The translations under genes and the position numbers were made by a program. From TWA4 sp051879215 (lineage in GTDB: Bacteria; Bacillota; Clostridia; Lachnospirales; Lachnospiraceae): DNA of 58,335 nt. The stretch spans positions 1-58,335 of the forward strand of contig JBJELP010000007.1 in NCBI GenBank assembly GCA_051879215.1, in the 5' to 3' direction. Position 1 is the stretch's first letter, and every line of letters starts with the position of its first letter. Below are positions 9,636 through 16,009 of the stretch, one piece after another. The notes beneath the pieces are model-generated. The model saw nothing but the letters and a program-made list of their open reading frames with translations. It was not told the DNA's origin and did no database searches.

Positions 9636-10704
9636 CCGGAGTCACCGCCTTTTCATCAGCCGATTCCGGTTTGTTCATAATCTGGATATTTTCCGGCTTT
9701 ACGGAAATACCGACTTCGGAATCCACGGGATAGCAGAGGGTGGACTGTACCAGCCATTCAAAACCGCCTGCCATGACCTCCATTTCATAGTGTACGCCCT
9801 TGAAAATCAGACTGGTCACACGACCGGTCAGGAAGCCCTTTGATGTATCTGTGGAAAGTTCCACATCTTCGGGCCGGATGACAACATCCACCGGTTTATT
9901 GCAGCCGAATCCGCTGTCCACACAGGGGATTTTCACACCGCAGATCTGAACCAGACGATCCTCGATCATTAAACCGTCAATGATATTGCTGTCACCGATG
10001 AAATCGGCAACAAAGGCATTTTCCGGTTCATTGTAAATGTTCTCGGGCGTTCCCATCTGCTGGATATAGCCCTGATTCATGACAACGATACGGTCGGACA
10101 TGGTCAGTGCCTCTTCCTGATCATGGGTAACATAAATAAATGTGATGCCAAGCTCGTTTTTCAGACGGATCAGTTCGTACTGCATGTCCTGCCGAAGCTT
10201 CAGATCCAGCGCTCCCAGTGGTTCATCCAGAAGCAGAACCCGGGGTTCATTTACAATGGCACGGGCAATGGCAATACGCTGCTGCTGGCCGCCGGACAGA
10301 GAGGTGACTTCACGGGTTTCATATCCGTCCAGATTCACCAGTTTCAGGGCATAGCGTACCTTGTCACGGATGTATTCCTTTGACTTTCGCTTGATATTCA
10401 GCCCGAAAGCAATATTTTCTTCTATATTCATATGCGGAAAAAGCGCATATTTCTGAAAAACCGTATTCAGCTGTCGTTTATTGGGGGGAAGGTTGGTGAT
10501 ATCCTTTCCGTCAAAATAGACATGCCCTGCATCCGGCTTCGTAAAACCGCCGATGATACGCAGCGTTGTGGTTTTGCCACAGCCGCTGGGGCCTAATAAT
10601 GTAACAAATTCGTTTTCTTTGATTTCCAGATTCAGTTCGTCCAGTACGATATCTCCGTCAAATGATTTGGAAACATCCTGAAGACGGATGAGCGGTTCCT
10701 GCAT
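9628..10704 (-). CDS. potA: Polyamine ABC transporter ATPase PotA
   Basis: 358 aa. Walker A GPSGCGKTT (about residues 38-46), signature LSGGQQQR, Walker B VLLLDEPLGALD, and the switch His in YVTHDQEEAL are all present. A C-terminal TOBE-like domain (about residues 240-345) follows, as in PotA/MalK-type regulators of uptake. An AGGAGG site lies just upstream of the ATG. The gene lies 38 bp downstream of the regulator gene and is probably on the same transcript. Confidence 0.95.
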   Translation of the reverse strand: MQEPLIRLQDVSKSFDGDIVLDELNLEIKENEFVTLLGPSGCGKTTTLRIIGGFTKPDAGHVYFDGKDITNLPPNKRQLNTVFQKYALFPHMNIEENIAFGLNIKRKSKEYIRDKVRYALKLVNLDGYETREVTSLSGGQQQRIAIARAIVNEPRVLLLDEPLGALDLKLRQDMQYELIRLKNELGITFIYVTHDQEEALTMSDRIVVMNQGYIQQMGTPENIYNEPENAFVADFIGDSNIIDGLMIEDRLVQICGVKIPCVDSGFGCNKPVDVVIRPEDVELSTDTSKGFLTGRVTSLIFKGVHYEMEVMAGGFEWLVQSTLCYPVDSEVGISVKPENIQIMNKPESADEKAVTPDA

Positions 10705-10742
10705 AGTAGAAATCCTCCTGTGTAGAAAATAGTCAGAAAATG

Positions 10743-11276
10743 TTAAAAACTGGGAGGGGTGCTGACCCAGATCAGCGTTGCTCCTGATTTGGTAGAAATA
10801 TAGTGTTTCTTATCCGGTGTAAAATAGAAAGACTCTCCCTTTTTTACACGATAGGAATGAGCTCCCAGATGCAGAGTCAGGCTTCCGGAAAGGATATAAC
10901 CGAATTCCTCTCCCTCATGGGGGTTATCCGGGAAACAGGAACCACCGGCTTCCAGAGTCATGAGGATGGGTTCCATCATATTTTTCTGGGCATTGGGGAT
11001 AATCCATTCAATTTTATTCTTCAGCTCCGGATCTGCTTTTTCGAAATAATCATCCTTCGAAAAGACAACCTGTTCTTCGCAGGTTTCATTAAAGAAATCG
11101 GCAAGGTTGGTTCCGAGACTCTGCAATATGTCCTGTAAAGTGGCAATGGACGGTGAGGTAAGATCACGTTCCAGCTGTGAAATAAAGCTTTTGGAAAGCT
11201 CCGTCCGGTTGGCCAGTTCTTCCTGAGTCAGACTTCTCTGTACCCGGAGATCCCTGATTTTACTGCCAATATTCAT
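10743..11276 (-). CDS. XRE-family regulator with C-terminal cupin (PuuR-like)
   Basis: 177 aa. An N-terminal helix-turn-helix (residues 1-60; LTQEELANRTELSKSFISQL) is joined to a C-terminal cupin (about 105-175; PHEGEEFGYILSGSLTLHLG). This architecture is that of PuuR-type polyamine-responsive repressors. As first gene of the pot operon it probably senses polyamines and controls its own promoter; paired palindromes lie just downstream of the -10 box. The AGGAGG is 14 bases from the ATG, a long spacing. No better in-frame start is seen. Confidence 0.87.
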   Translation of the reverse strand: MNIGSKIRDLRVQRSLTQEELANRTELSKSFISQLERDLTSPSIATLQDILQSLGTNLADFFNETCEEQVVFSKDDYFEKADPELKNKIEWIIPNAQKNMMEPILMTLEAGGSCFPDNPHEGEEFGYILSGSLTLHLGAHSYRVKKGESFYFTPDKKHYISTKSGATLIWVSTPPSF

Positions 11277-11575
11277 AAAAGGTACTCAACCCTCCTTTTA
11301 TCGTAAGATGTACTCCCGGAATCTTTTCTTATGGATTTCCGGGAGTACATGCTGGGAAGCCGTCTGCAGGATGAATAGAAGAGTATAGTATTTCTGAACA
11401 ATCAATACAGAACGGCTGTGATAGTTGTGTTAATGAATTTTAAGTTCAGTATTACTGAATTCAGTGCCGAAATGAATTATATCATATATAGTAGATATGT
11501 CAACAGAAAGGTGAGGGGAGAAGTATAGAATTTTTGAAGACGATGTATTGATATATTATGGAAGAAATCGATTTG
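11277..11575 (-). promoter_or_regulatory. Control region and long leader of the regulator-pot operon
   Basis: On the minus strand a sigma-A promoter reads TTGACA (11498-11503), 16 bp spacer, TATAAT (11476-11481). Just downstream are two overlapping palindromes: TTCAGTATTACTGAA (11445-11459) and ACTGAATTCAGT (11454-11465). These are likely operator sites for the XRE-cupin protein. The leader is about 190 nt and holds a perfect 14-bp inverted repeat at 11308-11350. Confidence 0.72.
11308..11350. repeat. Perfect inverted repeat in the pot operon leader
   Basis: Arms ATGTACTCCCGGAA and TTCCGGGAGTACAT match perfectly over 14 bp with a 15-nt AT-rich spacer. There is no T-run on the operon side, so it does not look like a simple terminator. 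A near copy lies ahead of the M42 peptidase gene at 54502-54551. Confidence 0.8.
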
Positions 11576-11600
11576 AAAAAAGCATCTGATATGAGATGCT
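11576..11600 (-). terminator. Second terminator-like hairpin downstream of tRNA-Leu(AAG)
   Basis: On the minus strand AGCATCT and AGATGCT pair around a 6-nt loop and are followed by a T-run. It backs up the first tRNA terminator. Confidence 0.6.
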
Positions 11601-11630
11601 GCGAGATTTTAGAAAATGAAAGATAAAAAC

Positions 11631-11660
11631 AAAAAAGCCTGAAACTTACGTTTCAGGCTT
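11631..11660 (-). terminator. Terminator of tRNA-Leu(AAG)
   Basis: The 10-bp stem AGCCTGAAAC/GTTTCAGGCT with a 4-nt loop is followed by six T on the minus strand, a few bases after the tRNA. Confidence 0.9.
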
Positions 11661-11663
11661 CAG

Positions 11664-11748
11664 TGCAGTCGGCGGGACTTGAACCCGCACGAGCGCAATG
11701 CTCACTAGATCCTTAGTCTAGCGCGTATGCCAATTCCGCCACGACTGC
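11664..11748 (-). tRNA. tRNA-Leu (anticodon AAG)
   Basis: 85 nt including the discriminator A; CCA is not encoded. Acceptor arms GCAGTCG/CGACTGC, D-arm GCGGAATTGGCATACGC, anticodon stem CTAGA/TCTAG with loop CTAAGGA giving AAG, a class II variable arm, and T-arm GCGGGTTCAAGTCCCGC. A34 in a bacterial Leu tRNA is uncommon and would need deamination to inosine to read more than CUU. A clear promoter lies upstream (TTGACA 11810-11815, 17 bp, TATTAT 11787-11792). Confidence 0.95.
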
Positions 11749-11786
11749 GTCTGTGCTTTTCGCTGTTCTGTACCAGCGACTCGTTT

Positions 11787-11815
11787 ATAATACAACAGCC
11801 AAAACAAAATGTCAA
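11787..11815 (-). promoter_or_regulatory. Promoter of tRNA-Leu(AAG)
   Basis: TTGACA, 17-bp spacer and TATTAT on the minus strand, leading to a leader of about 30 nt before the tRNA. Confidence 0.8.
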
Positions 11816-11904
11816 GCAAAAAAATGAAAAATTCGAAAAAATTTTTGAAATTTATATCTGTTAAATATGCAATTAAAAAAATTGAAAAAACTTGAAAATT
11901 TCTG

Positions 11905-11933
11905 TTGACAAATGAATGGAAATCATATATACT
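11905..11933 (+). promoter_or_regulatory. Promoter of the first tRNA-Leu(CAG)
   Basis: TTGACA, 17-bp spacer, TATACT. The predicted start site falls at about 11940, exactly where sequence shared with the second copy begins. Confidence 0.85.
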
Positions 11934-11940
11934 TCTGTAT

Positions 11941-11981
11941 GTGCCAAGGCGGTAAGCGAAAAGCGAGCTGCTGAAGTATCT
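11941..11981 (+). promoter_or_regulatory. Conserved 5' leader of tRNA-Leu(CAG), copy 1
   Basis: The leader starts GTGCCAAGGCGG and is nearly identical to that of copy 2. It holds AGCTGC, which can pair (with one G-U) with GCAGTT, the 5' acceptor strand of the tRNA. Confidence 0.6.
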
Positions 11982-12066
11982 GCAGTTGTGGCGGAATTGG
12001 CATACGCGCATGATTCAGGTTCATGTCCGGGTTAACTGGGTGCGGGTTCAAGTCCCGCCAACTGCA
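11982..12066 (+). tRNA. tRNA-Leu (anticodon CAG), copy 1
   Basis: 85 nt with discriminator A. Acceptor GCAGTTG/CAACTGC, anticodon stem CATGA/TCATG with loop TTCAGGT giving CAG (reads CUG), long variable arm, T-arm GCGGGTTCAAGTCCCGC. Identical to copy 2; CCA is not encoded. Confidence 0.96.
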
Positions 12067-12068
12067 TA

Positions 12069-12098
12069 AGCCTCAAGCGAAAGCTTGAGGCTTTTTTT
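12069..12098 (+). terminator. Terminator of tRNA-Leu(CAG) copy 1
   Basis: Stem AGCCTCAAGC/GCTTGAGGCT with GAAA loop, followed by a run of T. Confidence 0.92.
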
Positions 12099-12196
12099 AT
12101 CTCAGTCAGAGAAGACTCTCACCTCCATAGGTGCTGGGAGTACATGATGAGTAATAACAAATTTGTCTCAGTGAGAATACAATCTCTGACTGAGAT
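12099..12196. repeat. Nested inverted repeat between the two tRNA-Leu(CAG) copies
   Basis: Perfect outer arms ATCTCAGTCAGAGA and TCTCTGACTGAGAT enclose inner arms TCTCAC and GTGAGA. The whole can fold into one long interrupted hairpin of about 98 nt. No ORF and no T-run. It occupies most of the 322-bp gap between the tRNA genes. Confidence 0.75.
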
Positions 12197-12334
12197 AAAC
12201 GCTCCGGTTTGCAAAGTATCCATTTTCCTGTTACGATTTATGTGGTCAGATACCTTGTTGATTGATCCAAACAGGTGTAAAAATTTTATTTAAAAAAGTT
12301 TGAAAAAAAGCTTGACTTTTTCCAGCTGTTACTA

Positions 12335-12388
12335 TATACTATCAAACGTGCCAAGGCGGTGAGCGAAAAGCGAACTGCTGGAGTATCT
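12335..12388 (+). promoter_or_regulatory. -10 box and conserved leader of tRNA-Leu(CAG), copy 2
   Basis: The -35 TTGACT is at 12312-12317, then 17 bp, then TATACT at 12335-12340. The leader from 12348 repeats that of copy 1. Here the pairing element is AACTGC, a perfect complement of the acceptor strand GCAGTT. Confidence 0.75.
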
Positions 12389-12473
12389 GCAGTTGTGGCG
12401 GAATTGGCATACGCGCATGATTCAGGTTCATGTCCGGGTTAACTGGGTGCGGGTTCAAGTCCCGCCAACTGCA
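12389..12473 (+). tRNA. tRNA-Leu (anticodon CAG), copy 2
   Basis: Same sequence as copy 1. The duplicated unit, leader plus tRNA plus terminator, spans about 150 bp, while the promoters and flanks differ. Confidence 0.96.
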
Positions 12474-12475
12474 TA

Positions 12476-12505
12476 AGCCTCAAGCGAAAGCTTGAGGCTT
12501 TTTTG
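12476..12505 (+). terminator. Terminator of tRNA-Leu(CAG) copy 2
   Basis: Same GAAA-loop hairpin as copy 1, followed by six T. Confidence 0.92.
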
Positions 12506-12551
12506 ATTTCAAAGCAGAGATAAAGTCGGTCTGAGGCTTTTTCATTTCTTC

Positions 12552-12580
12552 TTGTATTTTTATTTGAAAAATAGTATGAT
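12552..12580 (+). promoter_or_regulatory. Putative promoter of the BlaI-like gene
   Basis: TTGTAT, 17-bp spacer, TATGAT; about 130 nt of leader follow before the start codon. Confidence 0.5.
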
Positions 12581-12711
12581 AACGAAATAAGATGGTTTCG
12601 GTATTGCTGAATGGTATCAGTGGATTATCCGATATATCTTTTGCAGTTTTGGCGAAATAACTTATTTTGCCGGATAGATGTGTACTGTTCAGAATAGAAA
12701 GGGTGAAAAAT

Positions 12712-13083
12712 ATGGATATGATGACTGACTGCGAACAGATTGTGATGAAAAGTGTTTGGGACGCAGGCAAAGATGTTTCTTTACAGGAAATTATGAAAGA
12801 TCTCGAAACAAGATTTCATAAAATGTGGAAAAGACAGACAATCAGTACGTTTCTGCTGCACCTGATCGAAAAAGGATATCTCCGTTCTTACCGTCAGGGA
12901 CGAGTATTTTATTATGTTCCCCTTGTAAAAGAAGAAGATTATAAGGAAGAACAGACAAAGCTGTTTCTTGATTTCTGGTTTGAGGGCTCCCCGGCTGGTA
13001 TGATAGCTGCCCTTACTGAAAAAGAAGAACTGTCTTCTGATGAAATCAGTCGGATCAAGGAACTTGCTGCAAAACTGAAATAA
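12712..13083 (+). CDS. BlaI/MecI-family transcriptional repressor (orphan)
   Basis: 123 aa. A winged-helix N-terminal domain with the family pattern EQIVMKSVWDAG, QTISTFLLHLIEKGYL and YYVPLVKEEDYKEEQ is clear; the C-terminal part would dimerise. BlaI proteins repress target genes until cleaved by a BlaR1/MecR1 sensor protease. No such gene is adjacent; a BlaR1-like M56 protein without a BlaI partner lies about 20 kb away. Start at 12712 chosen for the GAAAGGG site 8 bases upstream. A terminator-like hairpin follows. Confidence 0.85.
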   Translation: MDMMTDCEQIVMKSVWDAGKDVSLQEIMKDLETRFHKMWKRQTISTFLLHLIEKGYLRSYRQGRVFYYVPLVKEEDYKEEQTKLFLDFWFEGSPAGMIAALTEKEELSSDEISRIKELAAKLK

Positions 13084-13107
13084 GTCTGCCTGAATCGAAA
13101 GAATATG

Positions 13108-13150
13108 ATACCGGATGGAAGCCAGAGATGGTTTTTGTCCGGTATTTTGT
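13108..13150 (+). terminator. Terminator after the BlaI-like gene
   Basis: ATACCGGA and TCCGGTAT pair across a 22-nt loop and are followed by TTTGTTG. The loop is long, so strength is uncertain. Confidence 0.5.
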
Positions 13151-13178
13151 TGCAAAAAAGGCGGGAAACTGGTATGAT
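13150..13178 (+). promoter_or_regulatory. Putative glgA promoter
   Basis: TTGCAA, 17 bp, TATGAT, about 80 bp before the start codon. Confidence 0.6.
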
Positions 13179-13261
13179 ATAGAAATAGAAAACGATCTGA
13201 TTTTTGTATGGAATGATATTAATTAATTCCGCAAAAGCGGTTATAAAGAAAGGTGAGACAA

Positions 13262-14887
13262 ATGAAAAACATTCTCTTTGTTACATCAGAAGCAGTTCCT
13301 TTTATCAAAACCGGCGGTCTGGCTGACGTTGCCGGTTCTCTCCCCAAGTATTTTGATAAGGAAAAGTATGATGTGCGTGTGGTACTGCCCAAGTACCTTT
13401 GCATGAAGCCTCAGTATCTGGAAAAACTTACTTATGTGGATCATTTTTATATGTATTATAATGGTGATAACCGCTATGTGGGAATTCTGACCACAGAGGT
13501 TGATGGTATTACGTTCTATTTTATTGATAATGAAGAATATTTCGGTGGTGAAAAGCCTTACGGTGACTGGTTCTGGGATCTGCAGAAATTCTGTTTCTTC
13601 TGTCGTGCTGCACTGTCAGCACTGCCGGTAATCGGTTTCAAACCGGATATTGTTCACTGTCATGACTGGCAGAGCGGTCTGGTTCCGGTTCTGCTGAAAG
13701 ACAGCTTCCGCGGCGGCGATTTCTTTAAGGATATGAAGTCCATTATGACTGTCCATAACCTGAAATTCCAGGGTGTGTGGAGTATTCCTGTCATTCAGCA
13801 GTTTACAGGTCTTTCTGATTATTATTTCACATCTGATAAGCTGGAAGCTTATCAGGACGGCAACCTGTTAAAGGGTGGTCTGGTATATGCGGATAAGATT
13901 ACCACAGTAAGCAATACCTATGCAGAGGAAATCAAGACCGAATTCTACGGAGAACGTCTGGATGGACTGATCCGTGCCAGATCCAATGACCTGGTGGGCA
14001 TTGTAAACGGTATTGATTATACAGATTTCAATCCGGAAACCGATCCTTATATTAAGAAAACATACAATGTTGATAACTTCAGAAAAGAAAAGGTAAAGAA
14101 TAAGCTGGCGCTGCAGAAGGAAGTCGGTCTTCCTGCCGATAAGAACAAGTTCCTGATCGGTATCGTTTCTCGTCTGACCGATCAGAAGGGATTCGACCTG
14201 ATTGCAGCTGTTATGGAAGAACTCTGCCAGGAAGATGTGCAGATCTGTGTACTGGGTACAGGTGATTCCCGATATGAAGGTATGTTCCAGTATTTTGCCA
14301 ATAAGTATCCGGATCGGGTTTCCGCTAATATCTTCTATTCTGAAGAACTGTCCCATAAGATCTATGCAGGCTGCGATGCATTCCTGATGCCTTCTCTGTT
14401 TGAGCCCTGTGGTCTCAGCCAGCTGATGAGCCTTCGTTACGGTACCGTTCCGATTGTCCGTGAAACCGGCGGTCTGAAAGATACTGTTGAAGCTTACAAC
14501 GAATATGAAAAGACAGGTACCGGTTTCTCATTTGCCAACTACAATGCACATGAGATGCTGAATATTGTAAACTATGCAAAGAGTATTTTCTTTGGTGCAA
14601 AGAAAGACTGGAATAAGATCGTTGAACGTGCCATGAAGATGGACTTCTCCTGGTCTAATTCTGCAAGACAGTATGAAGCACTGTATGATTCACTGACAGG
14701 TGAACCGGAAGTGATTGAAGCGGAAGCAGTGGAAGAAACCGTTGAAGCGGCGGAAGAACCGGAAGCAGCGGTAGAAGAGAATGCAGAACCTGCAGAAGAA
14801 ACAGCAGCAGTGGAAGAACCGGAAGCAGCAGTGGAAGAAACTGTTGAAGAAGCGGCAGAAGCAGCTGAAGAAGCAGAAGATAAATAA
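13262..14887 (+). CDS. glgA: Glycogen synthase GlgA with acidic C-terminal tail
   Basis: 541 aa. GT5 glycosyltransferase using ADP-glucose to extend alpha-1,4-glucan. The N-terminal KTGGLADVAGSLPK is the ADP-glucose site; the C-terminal Rossmann domain has VSRLTDQKGFDLI and PSLFEPCGLSQL, with the catalytic Glu in EPCG. The enzyme proper ends near residue 480. A further 61 residues consist almost only of Glu, Ala, Val, Pro and Thr, with EEPEAAVEE present twice; GlgA proteins usually end near 480. Start set by AAAGGTGAG upstream. No other glycogen gene is nearby. The tail may be a solubility or protein-binding extension; its role is unknown. Confidence 0.95.
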   Translation: MKNILFVTSEAVPFIKTGGLADVAGSLPKYFDKEKYDVRVVLPKYLCMKPQYLEKLTYVDHFYMYYNGDNRYVGILTTEVDGITFYFIDNEEYFGGEKPYGDWFWDLQKFCFFCRAALSALPVIGFKPDIVHCHDWQSGLVPVLLKDSFRGGDFFKDMKSIMTVHNLKFQGVWSIPVIQQFTGLSDYYFTSDKLEAYQDGNLLKGGLVYADKITTVSNTYAEEIKTEFYGERLDGLIRARSNDLVGIVNGIDYTDFNPETDPYIKKTYNVDNFRKEKVKNKLALQKEVGLPADKNKFLIGIVSRLTDQKGFDLIAAVMEELCQEDVQICVLGTGDSRYEGMFQYFANKYPDRVSANIFYSEELSHKIYAGCDAFLMPSLFEPCGLSQLMSLRYGTVPIVRETGGLKDTVEAYNEYEKTGTGFSFANYNAHEMLNIVNYAKSIFFGAKKDWNKIVERAMKMDFSWSNSARQYEALYDSLTGEPEVIEAEAVEETVEAAEEPEAAVEENAEPAEETAAVEEPEAAVEETVEEAAEAAEEAEDK

Positions 14888-14928
14888 AAAGCATTTTCTA
14901 TTGCAGTATAGATTCTGTGAATACAGAG

Positions 14929-14977
14929 AAAGCCATGTCCCTGACTGGAAAACAGCCGGTGTCATGGCTTTTTTTAT
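14929..14977. terminator. Terminator between glgA and the deacetylase gene
   Basis: AAAGCCATG and CATGGCTTT pair around an imperfect inner stem and are followed by seven T on the plus strand. It can serve both convergent genes, better for glgA. Confidence 0.82.
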
Positions 14978-14984
14978 CCGGCTC

Positions 14985-15842
14985 TTATTCCGGCAGTGAA
15001 AAGCGATAGCCTTCACTTCTTGCATAATCAATAAAATTCCCCAGTATTTCCGCGTTGGTTGAGGAGACAGCGTGAAGCAGATAGATGGCACCGGGATGAA
15101 GCCGTGCACATAATTTTTCATAGGCAGCAGAAGGATCTGTCTGTCTGGAAGGATCCCAGTCTGCATATGCAAAGCTCCAGAATAGCGTATGATATCCCAT
15201 ATTATGAATCAGAGCGAGAGAGCGGTCGCTGAAGATTCCGGCGGGATATCGGAACAGAGTCATTTCATAATTATATTGCTCCATCATATACTGATGCAGT
15301 TTCATCAGATCCTCTGTCTGCTCTTCTGTGGACAAAGAGGGCATTCCACCGGCCGGATGCGCCCAGGAATGATTGCCCACTGCATGTCCTTCTGTAATCA
15401 TCCTTTTTATCAGAGCTTCATTTTCTCTGGCATATTGTCCGGTGATAAAAAAAACAGCGGGACAGTTTTTTTCTTTCAGAGTATTCAGAATATTTTCTGT
15501 ATACCCGTTTTCGTAGCCCTCATCAAAGGTCAGCCAGATGGTTTTCTCCTCCGGACCGATAAAATGAACGCTCCTGTCTTTATATTTTTCCTGAAATTCG
15601 ATACAGGACAGTGGTTGATTCTGATCATTAAACTGAACACCCTGCCCCCAGTTCTGAATGTCATTGGATTGGGAAGCAATATCGATGGGAGTATCCCTCT
15701 GACCGGTATTTTGAGACGCGGAATTTGCCAGGATCATGGATGCAGGGCTTCGTTCCTCCCGGCTGCCGCATCCGGCAAGGAAGAGAGCAGCCGTAAGAAA
15801 AATGATGAGAAAATGGGAATACTTTTTTACATGTTGAATCAT
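14985..15842 (-). CDS. PdaA-like polysaccharide (muramic acid) deacetylase lipoprotein
   Basis: 285 aa. Lipobox LFLAG-C places it on the outer membrane face. The NodB-type domain (about 95-285) shows LTFDEGYENGYTENIL, GNHSWAHP, RYPAGIFSDRSL, YADWD and GAIYLLHAVS. These blocks follow Bacillus PdaA, which deacetylates MurNAc for the spore-cortex delta-lactam. The usual TFDDG metal motif has Glu in the second acidic position here; PdaA itself also departs from Asp there. Cortex or vegetative wall modification are both possible. It is divergent from the large lipoprotein gene and shares a 167-bp control region with it. Confidence 0.82.
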   Translation of the reverse strand: MIQHVKKYSHFLIIFLTAALFLAGCGSREERSPASMILANSASQNTGQRDTPIDIASQSNDIQNWGQGVQFNDQNQPLSCIEFQEKYKDRSVHFIGPEEKTIWLTFDEGYENGYTENILNTLKEKNCPAVFFITGQYARENEALIKRMITEGHAVGNHSWAHPAGGMPSLSTEEQTEDLMKLHQYMMEQYNYEMTLFRYPAGIFSDRSLALIHNMGYHTLFWSFAYADWDPSRQTDPSAAYEKLCARLHPGAIYLLHAVSSTNAEILGNFIDYARSEGYRFSLPE

Positions 15843-15970
15843 ATCAATGGTTGTCCTTTCCTGTTTGATTGTTTGAAAGAGAATTCTCCATTAGTTTTTG
15901 CGGATACAGACGGTGTTATGCAAATTTTTATTTCACACGTTTCTTTTTCAGTCTGAATATGGTAAATTAT

Positions 15971-15998
15971 AAATGATTCACAAACAAGAGAATCATTT
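15971..15998 (+). promoter_or_regulatory. Hairpin abutting the ribosome site of the large lipoprotein gene
   Basis: AAATGATTC and GAATCATTT pair perfectly around a 10-nt loop. The right arm ends one base before GGAGGAG. It could be an operator or an mRNA hairpin affecting initiation. Confidence 0.55.
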
Positions 15999-16009
15999 GG
16001 AGGAGACAG

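Noticed and set aside
12067..12388. CRISPR-like or insertion-sequence origin of the tRNA duplication
   Set aside because: The repeated unit is the tRNA with leader and terminator; there are no regularly spaced spacers and no transposase.
15189..15956. 255-codon open frame on the plus strand
   Set aside because: Antisense to the deacetylase gene, whose motifs and lipobox are clear.
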